Below are positions 48,030 through 58,577 of a stretch of 64,000 bases of DNA, piece after piece. The notes below the pieces were generated by a model. The model did not search any database and was not told the DNA's origin. It saw only the letters and a list, made by a program, of their open reading frames with translations. The DNA lies in contig JAEBUN010000005.1 in NCBI GenBank assembly GCA_023014365.1, forward strand, positions 496,001-560,000, written 5' to 3'. The translations under genes and the position numbers were made by a program. The DNA is from Lepiota brunneoincarnata (taxonomy: Eukaryota; Basidiomycota; Agaricomycetes; Agaricales; Agaricaceae). Position 1 is the first letter of the stretch; every line of letters starts with the position of its first letter.

Positions 48030-48307
48030 TATGGGGGGGTACAAGGGTTCTCTGGGCTGTACTTGGGACTTAGTGACCGGCTCGCTAGAGTTTCCATATA
48101 TTTATAGTTACTCGTGTCTATTGCCACATCCTGTGACCGCACAGTGTTACACACACACACACACGTCACTGCCTCAACCTGTGCGCTCAAAAATGCCACA
48201 GATGAAACGGGCGCCCCACGATTCAGCTCATGATTCTCAGCATTTGAGGTTGCGGGGTCTATCAGTTGCTGTATAGCCAACTGAAAACTTCTTATCTCTC
48301 TACCGCC

Positions 48308-50408
48308 ATGTCGACGGGGCACTTCCAAAGTGCACATAATTTCTCCATTCTCAAACCGAGGTTTATCGACAAATCCAAATCGAAGATCATCCACTCCCAG
48401 ACCATCAACCAAAGTGGAACGCCGCGTAAATTTCTCTCTCTCAAAGTATCGCAAATTTATACCATCACTAACATCCAAAGCCGACAACAGGCCTAAAAGT
48501 TCTCCTTGACGCTTCCAACCCAGATGCCTTTCACGATTCATCCGCTCGCGATCCTCCTCCAAAATGCCATCCGGGAACACGCTGCGAGTATATTCATACA
48601 ATAACCGAATGGGGCCTCAAGGGTGACAAGGGTACCGGCCGCATATTGTGGTTGAAGGGCCCGGCTGGTGTTGGGAAGTCGGCAGTTGCACAAAGCTGTG
48701 CAGAAGCATTGGGCGAAAAACTGGGTGCTGCATTCTTTTTCTCCGAATTCAACCGCAGGCAGGATCCCAATTGTTTCTTCACTTCCATTTCGTATCAACT
48801 CGCTGTCAAACTCGACGCATATGGTGATATTGTCGACCACAAAATGAACCGAAATCCAACCCTCGTCAAAAAGGCACTGAAACACCAGTTTCAGGAGCTC
48901 ATTGCTGCCCCGCTCAGGGAGCTGGCCGCTCGAGGAGAGGATGTCGGTGAGTTGGTGATTATTATTGATGGTCTGGACGAGTGCGCTGGCCCAGAGGCGC
49001 AGTGCAACATTATCAAGATCATCGCAGAATCTGTACGGGATCGAACGACCTCGCTACTCTGGGCCTTCTTTAGCCGTCCTGAAGCTCATATCACCGCCAC
49101 ATTTTCATCCCCACAAATATCTCTGCTATCCTTTCGCATGGAGCTCCCCGTGACAGATAAAACAGACAATGAGATTATGATATATTTGAAGGATGAGCTG
49201 GGGAAGATACGGCAGGAGCATGATCTACCGGCATCGTGGCCTTCTGAGCGAGACATTGGGGTGCTTGTTAAACGCTCTGCTGGACTTTTCATCTATGCGG
49301 CTGCAGTTGTTCGCTTCATTGGTGAACGTAACTCCTCGGGGCCAGAAGACCAGTTACAATCCGTCCTCACTTTGCGTCGCCCCACCTTGGGCAGCTCGAA
49401 ACATCCACTATCCGAGCTGGACAGTTTCTATACACTAATCATGCGCCGGGTACCATCGGACATTCTCCCGATCACTCAGAAAATTCTGCTGGCTACGACA
49501 CTTCTGATTTTTGGCACTCGAATAATTAGTGGCGCCAATCTACTAGGTCTAACCGAATCACAGTACCGGAATGCTTGTCGTGGTCTCCACTCTATACTGG
49601 AATTGACCAATGAACAAATCAAGTTCTACCACGCATCGTTCATGGAATTCCTGCAAGATTCGGAAAGATCGGGTGATCTCTGTATCAAGTCACACTGCGC
49701 AGTGGCCTTGCGCAGTGAATTGCTGGACAAATTGAACAGGGTACATGCGACCAGCACCTCAGGTGAGTGAACCATTCGTCCAACGTGAAATAGTCTTACT
49801 CATATCGACTAGTGGAGATGATTGATTTATCAATAACCTGGCCTGGGCATAGTGAGCGGGCTGCATATGAGCAACTCATCGGATCATTTTTTAAACTCTG
49901 CCAATCAATTCCCCTGGATGTCCAGACACTCGCTTGTCTAAGCACCTTCAATTACGCAAAAATCCCTCTTGTATATCCGGACGGTGTTTTCCCTGGGAGT
50001 ACACTAAGTGCGAATATATTGCTCCAGAAGGTGACGAGAGCCCATATACGTCCCCATCGATTCTGATTAATGTGTTTCGTAGATACCTAAGGGGTGCCAG
50101 AGAAAAATCATTCGCCCATACCGCCACCTTTACCTCTTTCGTTCCGGTCAATTCGAAAAGCCGGAGGATGCGAAGTGGAGCCAGCCATATATCCTGGGGT
50201 GTGGAAAGAATAAAGCTCTCTGTTGGGAGTATTTAGACAGCGATTCGATTGTCACTGCATATCCCAGTATCCCCAAGGCCGCGATGGTCAGGTCTTTGAA
50301 AAGTAAGATCATGGTACGTCCGACGAGTATGGTTTACTAGATGTGAGACAGCAGCTGATTTTGCTGCTGATTTTATCGCAGGGGCGAGACGAGTGTGTGT
50401 CAAGCTAG
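48308..50408 (+). CDS. NACHT-domain NTPase (NLR-like), cassette copy B, intact
   Basis: Exons 48308-48425, 48491-49762, 49813-50030, 50083-50313 and 50382-50408 total 1866 nt, an open frame of 621 residues. Key blocks: FQSAHNFSILKPRFIDKSKS; LDASNPDAFHDSSARDPPP; Walker A LKGPAGVGKSAVAQSC; Walker B LVIIIDGLDECAG; RTTSLLWAFFSRPEAHI; DIGVLVKRSAGLFIYAAAVV; IKFYHASFMEFLQDSERSGD; and a terminal YILGCGKNKALCWEYLDSDS. NACHT NTPases of fungi act in self/non-self recognition and regulated cell death, switching on by nucleotide-driven oligomerisation. This member lacks the usual C-terminal sensor repeats. Its N-terminal 60 residues match no domain known to me. The upstream neighbour (unknown helical gene, same strand, about 280 bp away) may be a functional partner. 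Confidence 0.88.
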
Positions 50409-50997
50409 TCCACCGCGTTGGCGTGCTTATATCAAACCGACGACGTCCCCCGGTGCTCCATGGTCCTCTACTTCCCAAGCCCTCCCACTTAACTCAACCA
50501 GCCCACTTCTCTCAGCGCGGGTTGACAGTTGAGCTAGAGGTATTATACAGTCAGATAATTACTTCCGCTCGTGTCTTAAGTAAACTGAACCCACGAATGC
50601 TATCCACAACTCCAATTGATGATAGGATCTCACCTGAAAGCTAGATGTTATCAGTCATCGAGAAGATTGGCGCGTATTGGAGCTCTTAAGAAAGCTGTCG
50701 CGGTGCCCAGGCTGTCGTCAACTTCATATCTTGCGTACTGCTGATTCTGAGACTACCCAATGAGACCGTTATCGGCTGTGTGAAGCCCAGACCCATCGAG
50801 ATGATAAATGTGTCTGAGAACCACATACTACGACATGCAGCTTTAACCAACTTTCTCAAATGCCCGAGCCGGTTTCCGATCACAGCTTGTTATCTCAGGA
50901 GGGTCTACTCATTGTTATCTGACACAAGGTAACATAGGATACCGCCCGGCTCCTAATCACTCTCATATGCACATCAACATATAATCAAATTCGTGGC
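50409..50997. other. Convergent intergenic region inside cassette B
   Basis: About 590 bp, the counterpart of 44890-45552 with about 70 bp deleted near 50900. Nothing coding was recognised. Confidence 0.45.
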
Positions 50998-51654
50998 TCA
51001 AACGAACTGCAACCTATGGATCAAAGTATAATCCTGGCTCAAAATGGGAAGCTCGCCGGCGGAGTACGCAATAAGCTCATACTCCTCATCGACACCAACA
51101 TCGACCACGCGTCCGCGATATGACCAGAGAACCCGTGCGTTAACGTTGGCTATGTTTTCATGGTCAGTCGCACCCAAACTCGCACCCCCGTCCTTATTCG
51201 CACTGCCAGGGGTGCGAGTACCATCCCAGCCATCACCCTCACTGCTGATGGCTCCAGTGCCGCCGGCACTAACCAGTGACCTCTTCCTCCATACAATGGC
51301 ACAGCACTCCTCAAATGACATTTTCGTAAAATTGATGTCGAGGTGTGCGAGGCCTGCAACCTTCATCAATCCCGCATCACCAAAGAACGATAGTAGTTCT
51401 TGATTCTCCGGGCTGGCTATCCAAGTGTTGTGCGCTTCGGCAGACTGCCAGCCTGAGACAATGTATAATGTCAGACTGGGACCCTCACTCGAGTCTCCTT
51501 CCCGGTGGTGGGAGAAGAAGTGGAGTGGGTATCCAGACCAAGCTGGTTGTGCCTTTGAGGCTGCGAGAAAACCGGACTTGAGTTGAGGTGTGTCGGTGGT
51601 GTGTGGGGGTAATATTGTGAGGGAAGCAAATTCGGTGATGGGGTTGTTGGTCAT
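50998..51654 (-). CDS. ABM-fold (antibiotic biosynthesis monooxygenase-like) protein, copy B
   Basis: Single exon, 218 residues, the same length as copy A and over 90% identical to it by eye. Start ATG 51654 (MTNNPITEFASLTILPPH). It retains SLTLYIVSGWQSAEAHNTW and LAHLDINFTKMSFEECCAI. Differences are scattered substitutions with no frame breaks, as expected if both copies stayed under selection after duplication. Confidence 0.72.
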   Translation of the reverse strand: MTNNPITEFASLTILPPHTTDTPQLKSGFLAASKAQPAWSGYPLHFFSHHREGDSSEGPSLTLYIVSGWQSAEAHNTWIASPENQELLSFFGDAGLMKVAGLAHLDINFTKMSFEECCAIVWRKRSLVSAGGTGAISSEGDGWDGTRTPGSANKDGGASLGATDHENIANVNARVLWSYRGRVVDVGVDEEYELIAYSAGELPILSQDYTLIHRLQFV

Positions 51655-51765
51655 GATTGTTTCTTGTGGACCTTGCTAGGCTCCAGGGAGCCAGATATAT
51701 GTACTTTATCTGGTGGACGCGCGTACGCTTACGCGTTGAGCCACCCAATGCAGGACGCGCCAAAG

Positions 51766-52151
51766 GTCTTCGGGATCTGCCGTTGTACCAGCCACTAGCT
51801 TAGGAAACGGCTTCAAAGCCAAACGCTGCTAGGGCGGGATCTGGCTATGTACGGCAGGCTGTAGGTGCGCTGCGAGACGGATGGACAAAAGAACGAGCAA
51901 ACTTCTAGTGTGTCGGTGTATAATTTAGAGATTGGGAAATGGCCAGCCAACCCACCAAACACATCATATTGGCACAATTTTGTGTGCTTTACCAACCCCA
52001 CTAAGCACACTCTCCGCGTATCGCTTCGACTTGATCCTTTCCAAAACGAATATCCTAAATCATATACACACCCTACAGTCAAGCACTAAGTCTAGTCGAG
52101 ATGGCGCGAGCGAGAACACTGTGTGTCGTAGTCAATCCCATAAGCACTAAA
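51766..52151. other. Intergenic region right of cassette B
   Basis: About 385 bp between the duplicated cassette and the esterase 3' end. No feature recognised. Confidence 0.4.
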
Positions 52152-53582
52152 TCAGCCACTTCGCCGTGGGAGGATAGTTACATACTCGTGGACAGTGAAT
52201 AACGGGTGCAACGAGTTTAACCAGCTAGACATGAGGAGGGGCCACATTCGATTAGCACATGTAACTTTTCTAAAAAAATCTGAGCACTCACAAATAGCTC
52301 GAAACAGGCGCACACCCATCCACTTGTGTTGTCCTCCCCGGTGTTCCATTCTCGTATGCACTACACCACCCTGTGGCATTCACGTACCCTAATGTCTCCG
52401 CGTTATCTAACAATGCATTAAATACGGGTTGTGTGTCAAATAAAATGGCGTCCTGGATTGTACTGCGGTGTCGGATTTGGAAGTGTGCTAGGGTTAGTCG
52501 GAGTTGGTCATTGTATTGGGCGTTAAAAGATTTGAAGAGAGCAGCAGCTTGGGTGCCTTGCTGGAGGACCAGAGGGCTACGGTCGGTTGGTGGGACAGTG
52601 AGGACGAGGAAGGAGCGGGCTCCGAGGCTATGGAGTTCTTCGAGCTTAGTGGATGTTGAGTTAGTGTTTAATGGATAGTTGGGATGCGGATAAACAAACT
52701 TGGGTAGTAAGTCGATTCATTAAGGTGATATAAAAATCAGGGCGAGTGATGTTGGTCTAGCGTGTTGAAATCAGTCTACCCGCTGAACTTTCGGTAGGGG
52801 GGGTCACTGACCCATCCGGCCGAATTCCCCTTAACGGTAATTATGATTAAATGGCTGAGAATGCATGAATAGAAAGGGTACACACGACGTCGTTGATTCC
52901 GATCCAGAGCGCAAACAGTGAATTGGAGCTTTGCCAGCGTGCACCCACTGGTTTGTGTGAGAGGAAGGTTTTGAATTGGCGGACTTGGTCTACAATGGAA
53001 CTGTATCAAGTTTAGTCATACGGATGTTGAATCGTACAAGAGAGTGCACCGACAGGACTTGAGGTTGGAATGGTGGAACTAGTGCAGCATCAATAGTTGC
53101 CCCTCCGGAAGCAAGGTCAAAGACCTGGGTTTGAGTTTAACCCAAGCCCCCCAATTTTGGGTGGAGTAGAGGCACACTTTTGTATCAGTAACATTGTAAT
53201 TTCCACCTATATATTTATCAAGCAAAGTCCAAACGGTAGAAGACAATAAACGTACCGAGGAATTGAGCCCAGATTGGTCCATTCGAAGATGTCTGCGAGG
53301 CGATTCATGGTCAACAATCAACTAACCAAGCCTCGACCGAAAATATTTGAGAGCGGTCTCACGAAGCCAGGCACAGGGGAGTCCACACCAGCAGAAATAT
53401 TAAATCCTGCCATCGGTGATTTAACGCGACGAACGGTCCCTATAGACGGGGTATCGCTAACCGTCAGTTGTATAAGAATCTCCAAAGGCGAAGAGGAACT
53501 TAGTACCCTTCCATGCCAACCTCCCGGATCCCAAAGGGAAAAGAGTGAACGTGATAGAGATGAGGAACAATGACAGCTTCAT
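52152..53582 (-). CDS. Secreted GDSL/SGNH esterase, CE16-like acetylesterase
   Basis: Start ATG 53582 gives a signal peptide (MKLSLFLISITFTLFPLGSG). Exons then encode FLFAFGDSYTTDG with the nucleophile Ser of the GDS block, GFNISAGVDSPVPGF, SSNGPIWAQFLGGNYNVTD, LASGGATIDAALVPPFQPQV, a block ending SLFALWIGINDV, ELHSLGARSFLVLTVPPTD, ILFDTQPVFNALLDNAETLG, YVNATGWCSAYENGTP and the His block SSYFWLNSLHPLFTVHE, with stop at 52152. Several short introns were needed. The order of blocks I, III (GIND) and V (LHP) is that of SGNH hydrolases, and the text resembles fungal CE16 enzymes that remove acetyl groups from hemicellulose oligomers. The segment between GINDV and ELHSLG (about 52690-52880) is not fully resolved and may hold an unrecognised exon or a deletion. 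Confidence 0.82.
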
Positions 53583-54128
53583 GGGTGTTCGGATATGAAA
53601 ATTTTCCTTTTATCTTCAGCCCTACTTGTGGTTCAAGTGTGGCATGAGGGTTGCTTATGCTATGGTATTTTATATGTTTATTTCCTGGGGGAATTACCAT
53701 CTTCTCCCCGAAATAACACCGAGGAAAGGTCGCTTCTTCAGCTTCGACTCACGCGCATTATCAGCCGGGCCTGTGAAAAGCGGACCTGTTCATGATCATG
53801 GTAAAAAAGGAGGGACAGGGGCTGAAATTTACGATTGAGAGTTATGGGAATGATGTCGAGACATAATGCAGTAGATTGTCGAGAATATGACAGATATATT
53901 ATACACGATATCTATACACGATGCTGCACAGGAGAAGTGAAATAAAAGGAGAAATAGAGAAACAAAGACATTTCAGATAAAAAGAAGAAACATCCAGGCC
54001 TCCTCTAATGAGGAACTCATTACACACATGCTCCCACGTGAACATCATGGAACGAGTTGTTCCGACGTCAAATGAGTCATACCAATAGATTACACTTGGT
54101 TGGGAGGCAAATGTGCTTTGTGGACCTG
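53583..54128. other. Promoter side of the esterase gene
   Basis: About 545 bp with the esterase promoter. No other coding evidence; AT-rich in 53880-54010. Confidence 0.4.
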
Positions 54129-54512
54129 CTATCGCTGCTTGGTCGCTGCTAGGAACCCTCGAATGAACGCATGGTGCCCAAGCTTCTTATAAGTGTATGA
54201 TAGGGCTAATCTATCAGACACGCCAATCGCCCAGTGCAAGCAACGTGAGTTGACATGGGACAGGCCCCGATTAATGTTAGAATTGCCATGTGCCTGCTCT
54301 GCTAGTAGGGCTCGGTGGAACTGGGGGCATGCGTGGTAAACACAGAATACCACTGACAGGTGCAACGAGCCTTCAAAGGTCAGGCAAACGGCCAGATTCT
54401 TGCAGCGCAATCGTAGCGGTACAGTGGCACTACAGGATGTTTTGACAGCATGATTTGCGGAAATCAGACTTGGAGGGGGATCCAACTGAGGGTCCCTGGT
54501 TTGTGATGCCAT
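54129..54512 (-). CDS. Small protein of unknown function
   Basis: Uninterrupted 127-residue frame from ATG 54512 (MASQTRDPQLDPPPSLI). It reads RLRCKNLAVCLTFEGSLHLS, SHVNSRCLHWAIGVSDRLAL and KLGHHAFIRGFLAATKQR. Composition is protein-like rather than random, with regularly spaced Leu/His/Cys, but no domain was recognised. A truncated accessory gene is possible. Confidence 0.35.
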   Translation of the reverse strand: MASQTRDPQLDPPPSLISANHAVKTSCSATVPLRLRCKNLAVCLTFEGSLHLSVVFCVYHACPQFHRALLAEQAHGNSNINRGLSHVNSRCLHWAIGVSDRLALSYTYKKLGHHAFIRGFLAATKQR

Positions 54513-56542
54513 TGGCAGTTTTTTAAATTTCTCTCAACATTGATGAATATGTCATTGCGTACGGATCACTTGTTGATCGGGTATGACAGTGAGCAGTGTT
54601 TTGTTGGCTATACACTTCCAAGCGTCTGGGTCGCTGCCGGCAGCTTCCCTCCAGCGCCTCTGCCACCCACAAAATCCTCATTGATTTCATTTTATACAAG
54701 CATCCATCGAGGCACTTCAGGGTAAGAGATCCCAACAACGCTACTTTCAGTTACGGGAGACCCAGCTAAGTCGCTCATATTTTACCACCACCCCTGTGAC
54801 CTGAGCGTTGAAAGTTGGATCATCCGTTCGGCGCCCGCGCAAGCATAGTCACAGGACTGATGCGCCCAGGGCAGAGGAATTTAAAACCAAGCGTGCCGCT
54901 GCCCGTATGTACCGCATGTACCGCGGGTGGCACCACATGTATGACAGTCTTCTGTACTACTTTACAGGTACTTTGTATTATCGTCCGGCGGCTCACGTGT
55001 GTTGTACCACCTTGTGGTACTTTACGGTAGTGTCCATGTGGTACCACATGCGGTATATATAATACATGCAGCGCGCTTTGCATTAAAGTTGTAATACTCC
55101 TTGTCATTCCAGGTGCCCGGTTTCCTGTCATCAAAAGTCGAATAATCAAGGTCTTGTTATAAACTACCTTCTTTCTTGTCTTCTCATCTGATGCGATTGC
55201 TGATTCATATGCATCTGGACAGTCAGAAATTTGATGATCAGTTTTCCAGTCACTTGAAGTTCCGCCGCCCGTAGGTTCCTATTTCATAACTGTCCCGTCT
55301 ATGATGTTGGCATATTTAAGAGTAGGGCCAGGTCTGAACGTATTCAGCAGCTTCATTCATTCTACTCAAACACCTGAACTCGAGTAAATAACCATGAGGT
55401 CGTGCTCATCTGCTGCTCGTGGCCTCACTCTCGGGCGCTATGCCTATTGGCCCCGATTCCTCTCTCAACCAAAGTAAGGGAAGTACCTTTTGTACAGGGG
55501 AGGGTCTTGTTGATATCGATTTGATTAGGGGGCGATGGCACCGCGATGGGGTTGGCAGGTAAGGACAAGTGTCACTGTGAGTAGTCATCATTTGGGCCAA
55601 CGTAGCTAATTGTCTGCATAGAGGTTAAAATTGGGACCCGAGATGCTATGCATCGTAAGTCATGAACTATTGCTGGAAGAATGGTCAGGGAGCAGTCATT
55701 GGCGGTGGTACTAGCAGAGGCTAGGAGTGATGAGTCCGCGAAGAGACTGAATTTCGAACCCCAAGGATATGCTTTGTGTAAATATTAGAATCGAGTCAAT
55801 TAGATCGAATTATGAGTAAATAGTGCTGTGTGTCTGCAGAGAAGGATTCGCACTCAGGTTTGAACGCTAGAGCGAAGTCGTGTGCGGAATTATAAGTGGG
55901 GATGGGGCGCAGGCCTCGAGGATGTCAGCGCAGTAGGGGCGGTGAAATTAGTTGTGTTTTGAGTTGGCAGTGGCGGTTCAGGACAGAGTAGAATCGTCAT
56001 TGGCTCTTTCTTGGTGCATATTTACGGTCGAGACTCGATGGCACAGCAAAGATAAGTTTGATCCGAAGGCCAAGTAACGCCGGGATCGCCAGTGCCTGCG
56101 AGGGCTAAATGGGCGCCTAGTGACTGAGGAACATTGTTCTCACGTGATGCACTCGCCAAGCTGGGGGACCGACAAACCAATATCAAACCTTCCCTGGTAT
56201 CATGCGGCCGACTACGCCATCCAGTTGATGTCGCTGGGGGGAAATGGTCGGAGCATGCTGCACTTAGTATGTGCACTTGTCCTGTTTCAGAACAAGGAGA
56301 AAGGCGCTCGATTGTCACCCATGCTATGCATGCTATTCTCGTTCCTTCTCGTTCTGATGGCAAGCCCATCTTTGCTGGGCGTGACATTTGTTCCACAGCT
56401 TCTGTCAAGTGCAATCCCCCGCTGAACACAACAGCCCACTCAAGCATTATGCGGCAGTGCAATCCAAAGGGAACAGATTCTTAAACCCCCCTCCCGCAGC
56501 TGTACCTTCACTTCCCTGCTTCCTCTTCACCAAGAAGAAATC
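54513..56542. other. Gene-poor region before the helical-bundle gene
   Basis: About 2 kb with no supported gene. A cluster of palindromes lies at 54908-55054 (listed separately). Short open frames elsewhere show no motifs. Confidence 0.4.
54908..55054. repeat. Inverted-repeat/palindrome cluster
   Basis: TACCGCATGT...GGCACCACATG near the left edge pairs with CATGTGGTACCACATGCGGTA at the right, with a 9-bp insertion in the left arm. Inside, GTACCAC-CTT-GTGGTAC (55004-55020) is a perfect hairpin and GTGGTACCAC (55039-55048) is a palindrome. TATATATAAT follows immediately. It could be a decayed short inverted-repeat element or a regulatory array; no target-site duplication was identified. Confidence 0.55.
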
Positions 56543-56571
56543 ATGGCTAAAAAGGAAAAAGGTATGCTGGA

Positions 56572-58079
56572 TTGATTGCAGGAGAGTTACCCATCTCATC
56601 AGTGTCATTAGTAAAAACGTCTCTCATTATTGGACAACAAGTCTTCAAGACCTTGAAGACGGTTGCCGCGGTTGTGCCAGATCCTTTCGGCAAGCCTCTC
56701 GTTGGAGCTGCAGGCATCGCACTTTCCATCGTTGAGACCGCGCAGGTGGGTATGATCGTGGCCTTTGGAGAACAAATTGCTTATTCTCCATTGTTTATAG
56801 GACGTTATGAACAACCGGGAAGATTTTATTGAAATCGGAAAGCAAGCCTGCTTCATTGTCGCGACTTTGGTTGAAAACGTGAACCTTATCGAGCCATCTG
56901 CACTGCAGAGGGATGCGGCGCTGCTCTTAAAGTATGTGCTAGTGGGCTTTTCTGGTCATATTAACGCTAAATCTCCGAATAGGGACGTGGGGGATATCAG
57001 AGATATTGTAGAGAAAGAACGTTATCTAGTGACGGAGGTGGTTTATCACGATGCGGACAAAAACACCGTTAAAGAATGTTGGCGCAGAATAGCGCACGCC
57101 CTTAGTCTGTTCAATGTAAGATCACCCTACATCTCAGAACATTCACTCAGTATCTAAACCGAAGCATCTAGTTGGGGTCAAATCTAGAGATCCGCAGGAA
57201 GCTGGAAGAGATGAGTGCACAGATAGCCAAGATACTCCAGCAGCCCGGCAACGCCGATGCACTGGCAGATCAGGTCAATTTCCCCGACGCATCCGACTTC
57301 CGTTTGGAAAGACCGGTATTTGCCGCTGGAAAAGCTCCTGAACACAAGGTCGCCAGAGTTGTCAGCTATCCCCGCGCTCACAAATTTGTTGCAAACAATG
57401 CACTCTTCATAGCAGGGGAGATACCCCCAAATGTTCTCGATCGATGGGCGCCTGGTCAACCTAGTGGTTCCGGTACGTAACAACTTAACGTCGGCAGATC
57501 AGGTTGTAATCCACGTGTTCCAGTCTTGTTAGCGACACAAGTACCAGGCGCGCAGCAACATCTCAGTGAGTCTCTCCAATCTTATTTCGCAACACCCTGG
57601 CCTCATATGTCCCAAAAGATGGTACTCATTCTCGTGTTGGCCGAGATGAAATGAACAAGACAGATCTCCAGCCGCCGGGAATCAATATGCAACCCCAGCC
57701 TACAGAAGAGATTTCCCCAGTCTCCCAATCGCTCCCTCAAATGGGAGATGGAGTTCAGCCACAACCACAAGCGGAGGTCAATGTCACACCTGTGATCCTT
57801 GCCCAACCTACTCATATCCAGCCGGGTGTCATGGTATCTCAGACTCCCGCTATCAATACCGGCGGGCAGCCGGTTGTGCTAGCCCAGCCGCCTCAGCAAT
57901 ACCCAAATCAACCACAGGACCAGCTCTTGTATCATGCATACCCATTGGAGACCTTCCAGCCTGTTCTGATTCCCGTGCAAGTAATACCTCCTACTCAAGA
58001 CCAGCCTGTCCCGCCGCCTGTCGAAACCTCTGCACCTCCCATCAGGAGGTCGTGGTGGCGCCGGTTGTTTTGCATGTAG
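56572..58079 (+). CDS. Helical-bundle protein resembling MLKL-N-terminal/HeLo-type domains, Pro/Gln-rich tail
   Basis: Exons traced in frame: about 56580-56743 (GELPISSVSLVKTSLII, GKPLVGAAGIALSIVETAQ), 56799-57116 (REDFIEIGKQACFIVATLVE, LLLKYVLVGFSGHIN, ECWRRIAHALSLFN), about 57172-57474 (EIRRKLEEMSAQIAKIL), and later exons ending at the stop 58077-58079. The first exon and true ATG are unresolved. The four-helix N-terminal text (VPDPFGKPLVGAAGIAL, then NREDFIEIGKQACFIV, then NLIEP) is common in Agaricomycetes at the front of cell-death-like and kinase proteins, and resembles the MLKL N-terminal/HeLo fold. The tail is Pro/Gln-rich (PQPQAEVNVTPVILAQPTH) and ends RRSWWRRLFCM: a basic-aromatic patch with Cys next to last, suited to membrane association. 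A role in NLR-linked signalling is inference. Confidence 0.6.
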
Positions 58080-58577
58080 GAATTGGTGAAATTAGGATAG
58101 AGAATCTATGTTATCCCTGCTCACTACGGGAGCTGTTAGATATCCGGTGTACCTTAGAATTTGTTGATTTAATACCGACTTTACATTTTTAATTCTCTCC
58201 CCACTGACTTTACGCTTCTTTCCATCAACCCCCTTGGCGGCTTCCGATTTTGGCCCTGCTGCAGAGTAGTGCTGTTATTTTTATTTTTTATTGTTGTTTC
58301 TAACCTCCTGGTACCCTTTACTAGCCCGTTTGCTAGATGTTCGTGCGGTGGGTAAGCCGGAAGTGTCGCCAGCGGAGCCGTCGCTGTGTTGAGTTCGACC
58401 GGCTCGACCACCTCGTCCGGACCCTGTGGTGATTTTTCATCATTCCTATGTCAATCTGCTCGTTGGATCATTGAGCGCGTGCGGCGAAAGACTTTATAGT
58501 CACGTGATGGTGAAAGTGTCAGCTCCAATCTGATGCAGATGGCTGGCCGTCACTTCCACCACCTATTCTGTGTATAC
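58080..58577. other. Intergenic region before AP-2 mu
   Basis: About 500 bp between two plus-strand genes, with no recognised feature other than presumed 3' and 5' flanks. CACGTGAT lies about 75 bp upstream of the AP-2 mu ATG. Confidence 0.4.

Larger units (their letters stand above)
46405..51765. repeat. Segmental tandem duplication, cassette B
   Basis: Second copy of the 5.4 kb three-gene unit, in direct orientation. Start landmark ATTCTAGGGGCAGTGTCC at about 46411; end landmark near 51760. In this copy the NACHT gene splices to a complete 621-residue frame, so it is the better candidate for the functional copy. Confidence 0.9.

Noticed and set aside
55740..55880. tRNA-like TTCGAACCCC box
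   Set aside because: No matching A box or cloverleaf stems could be formed around it.
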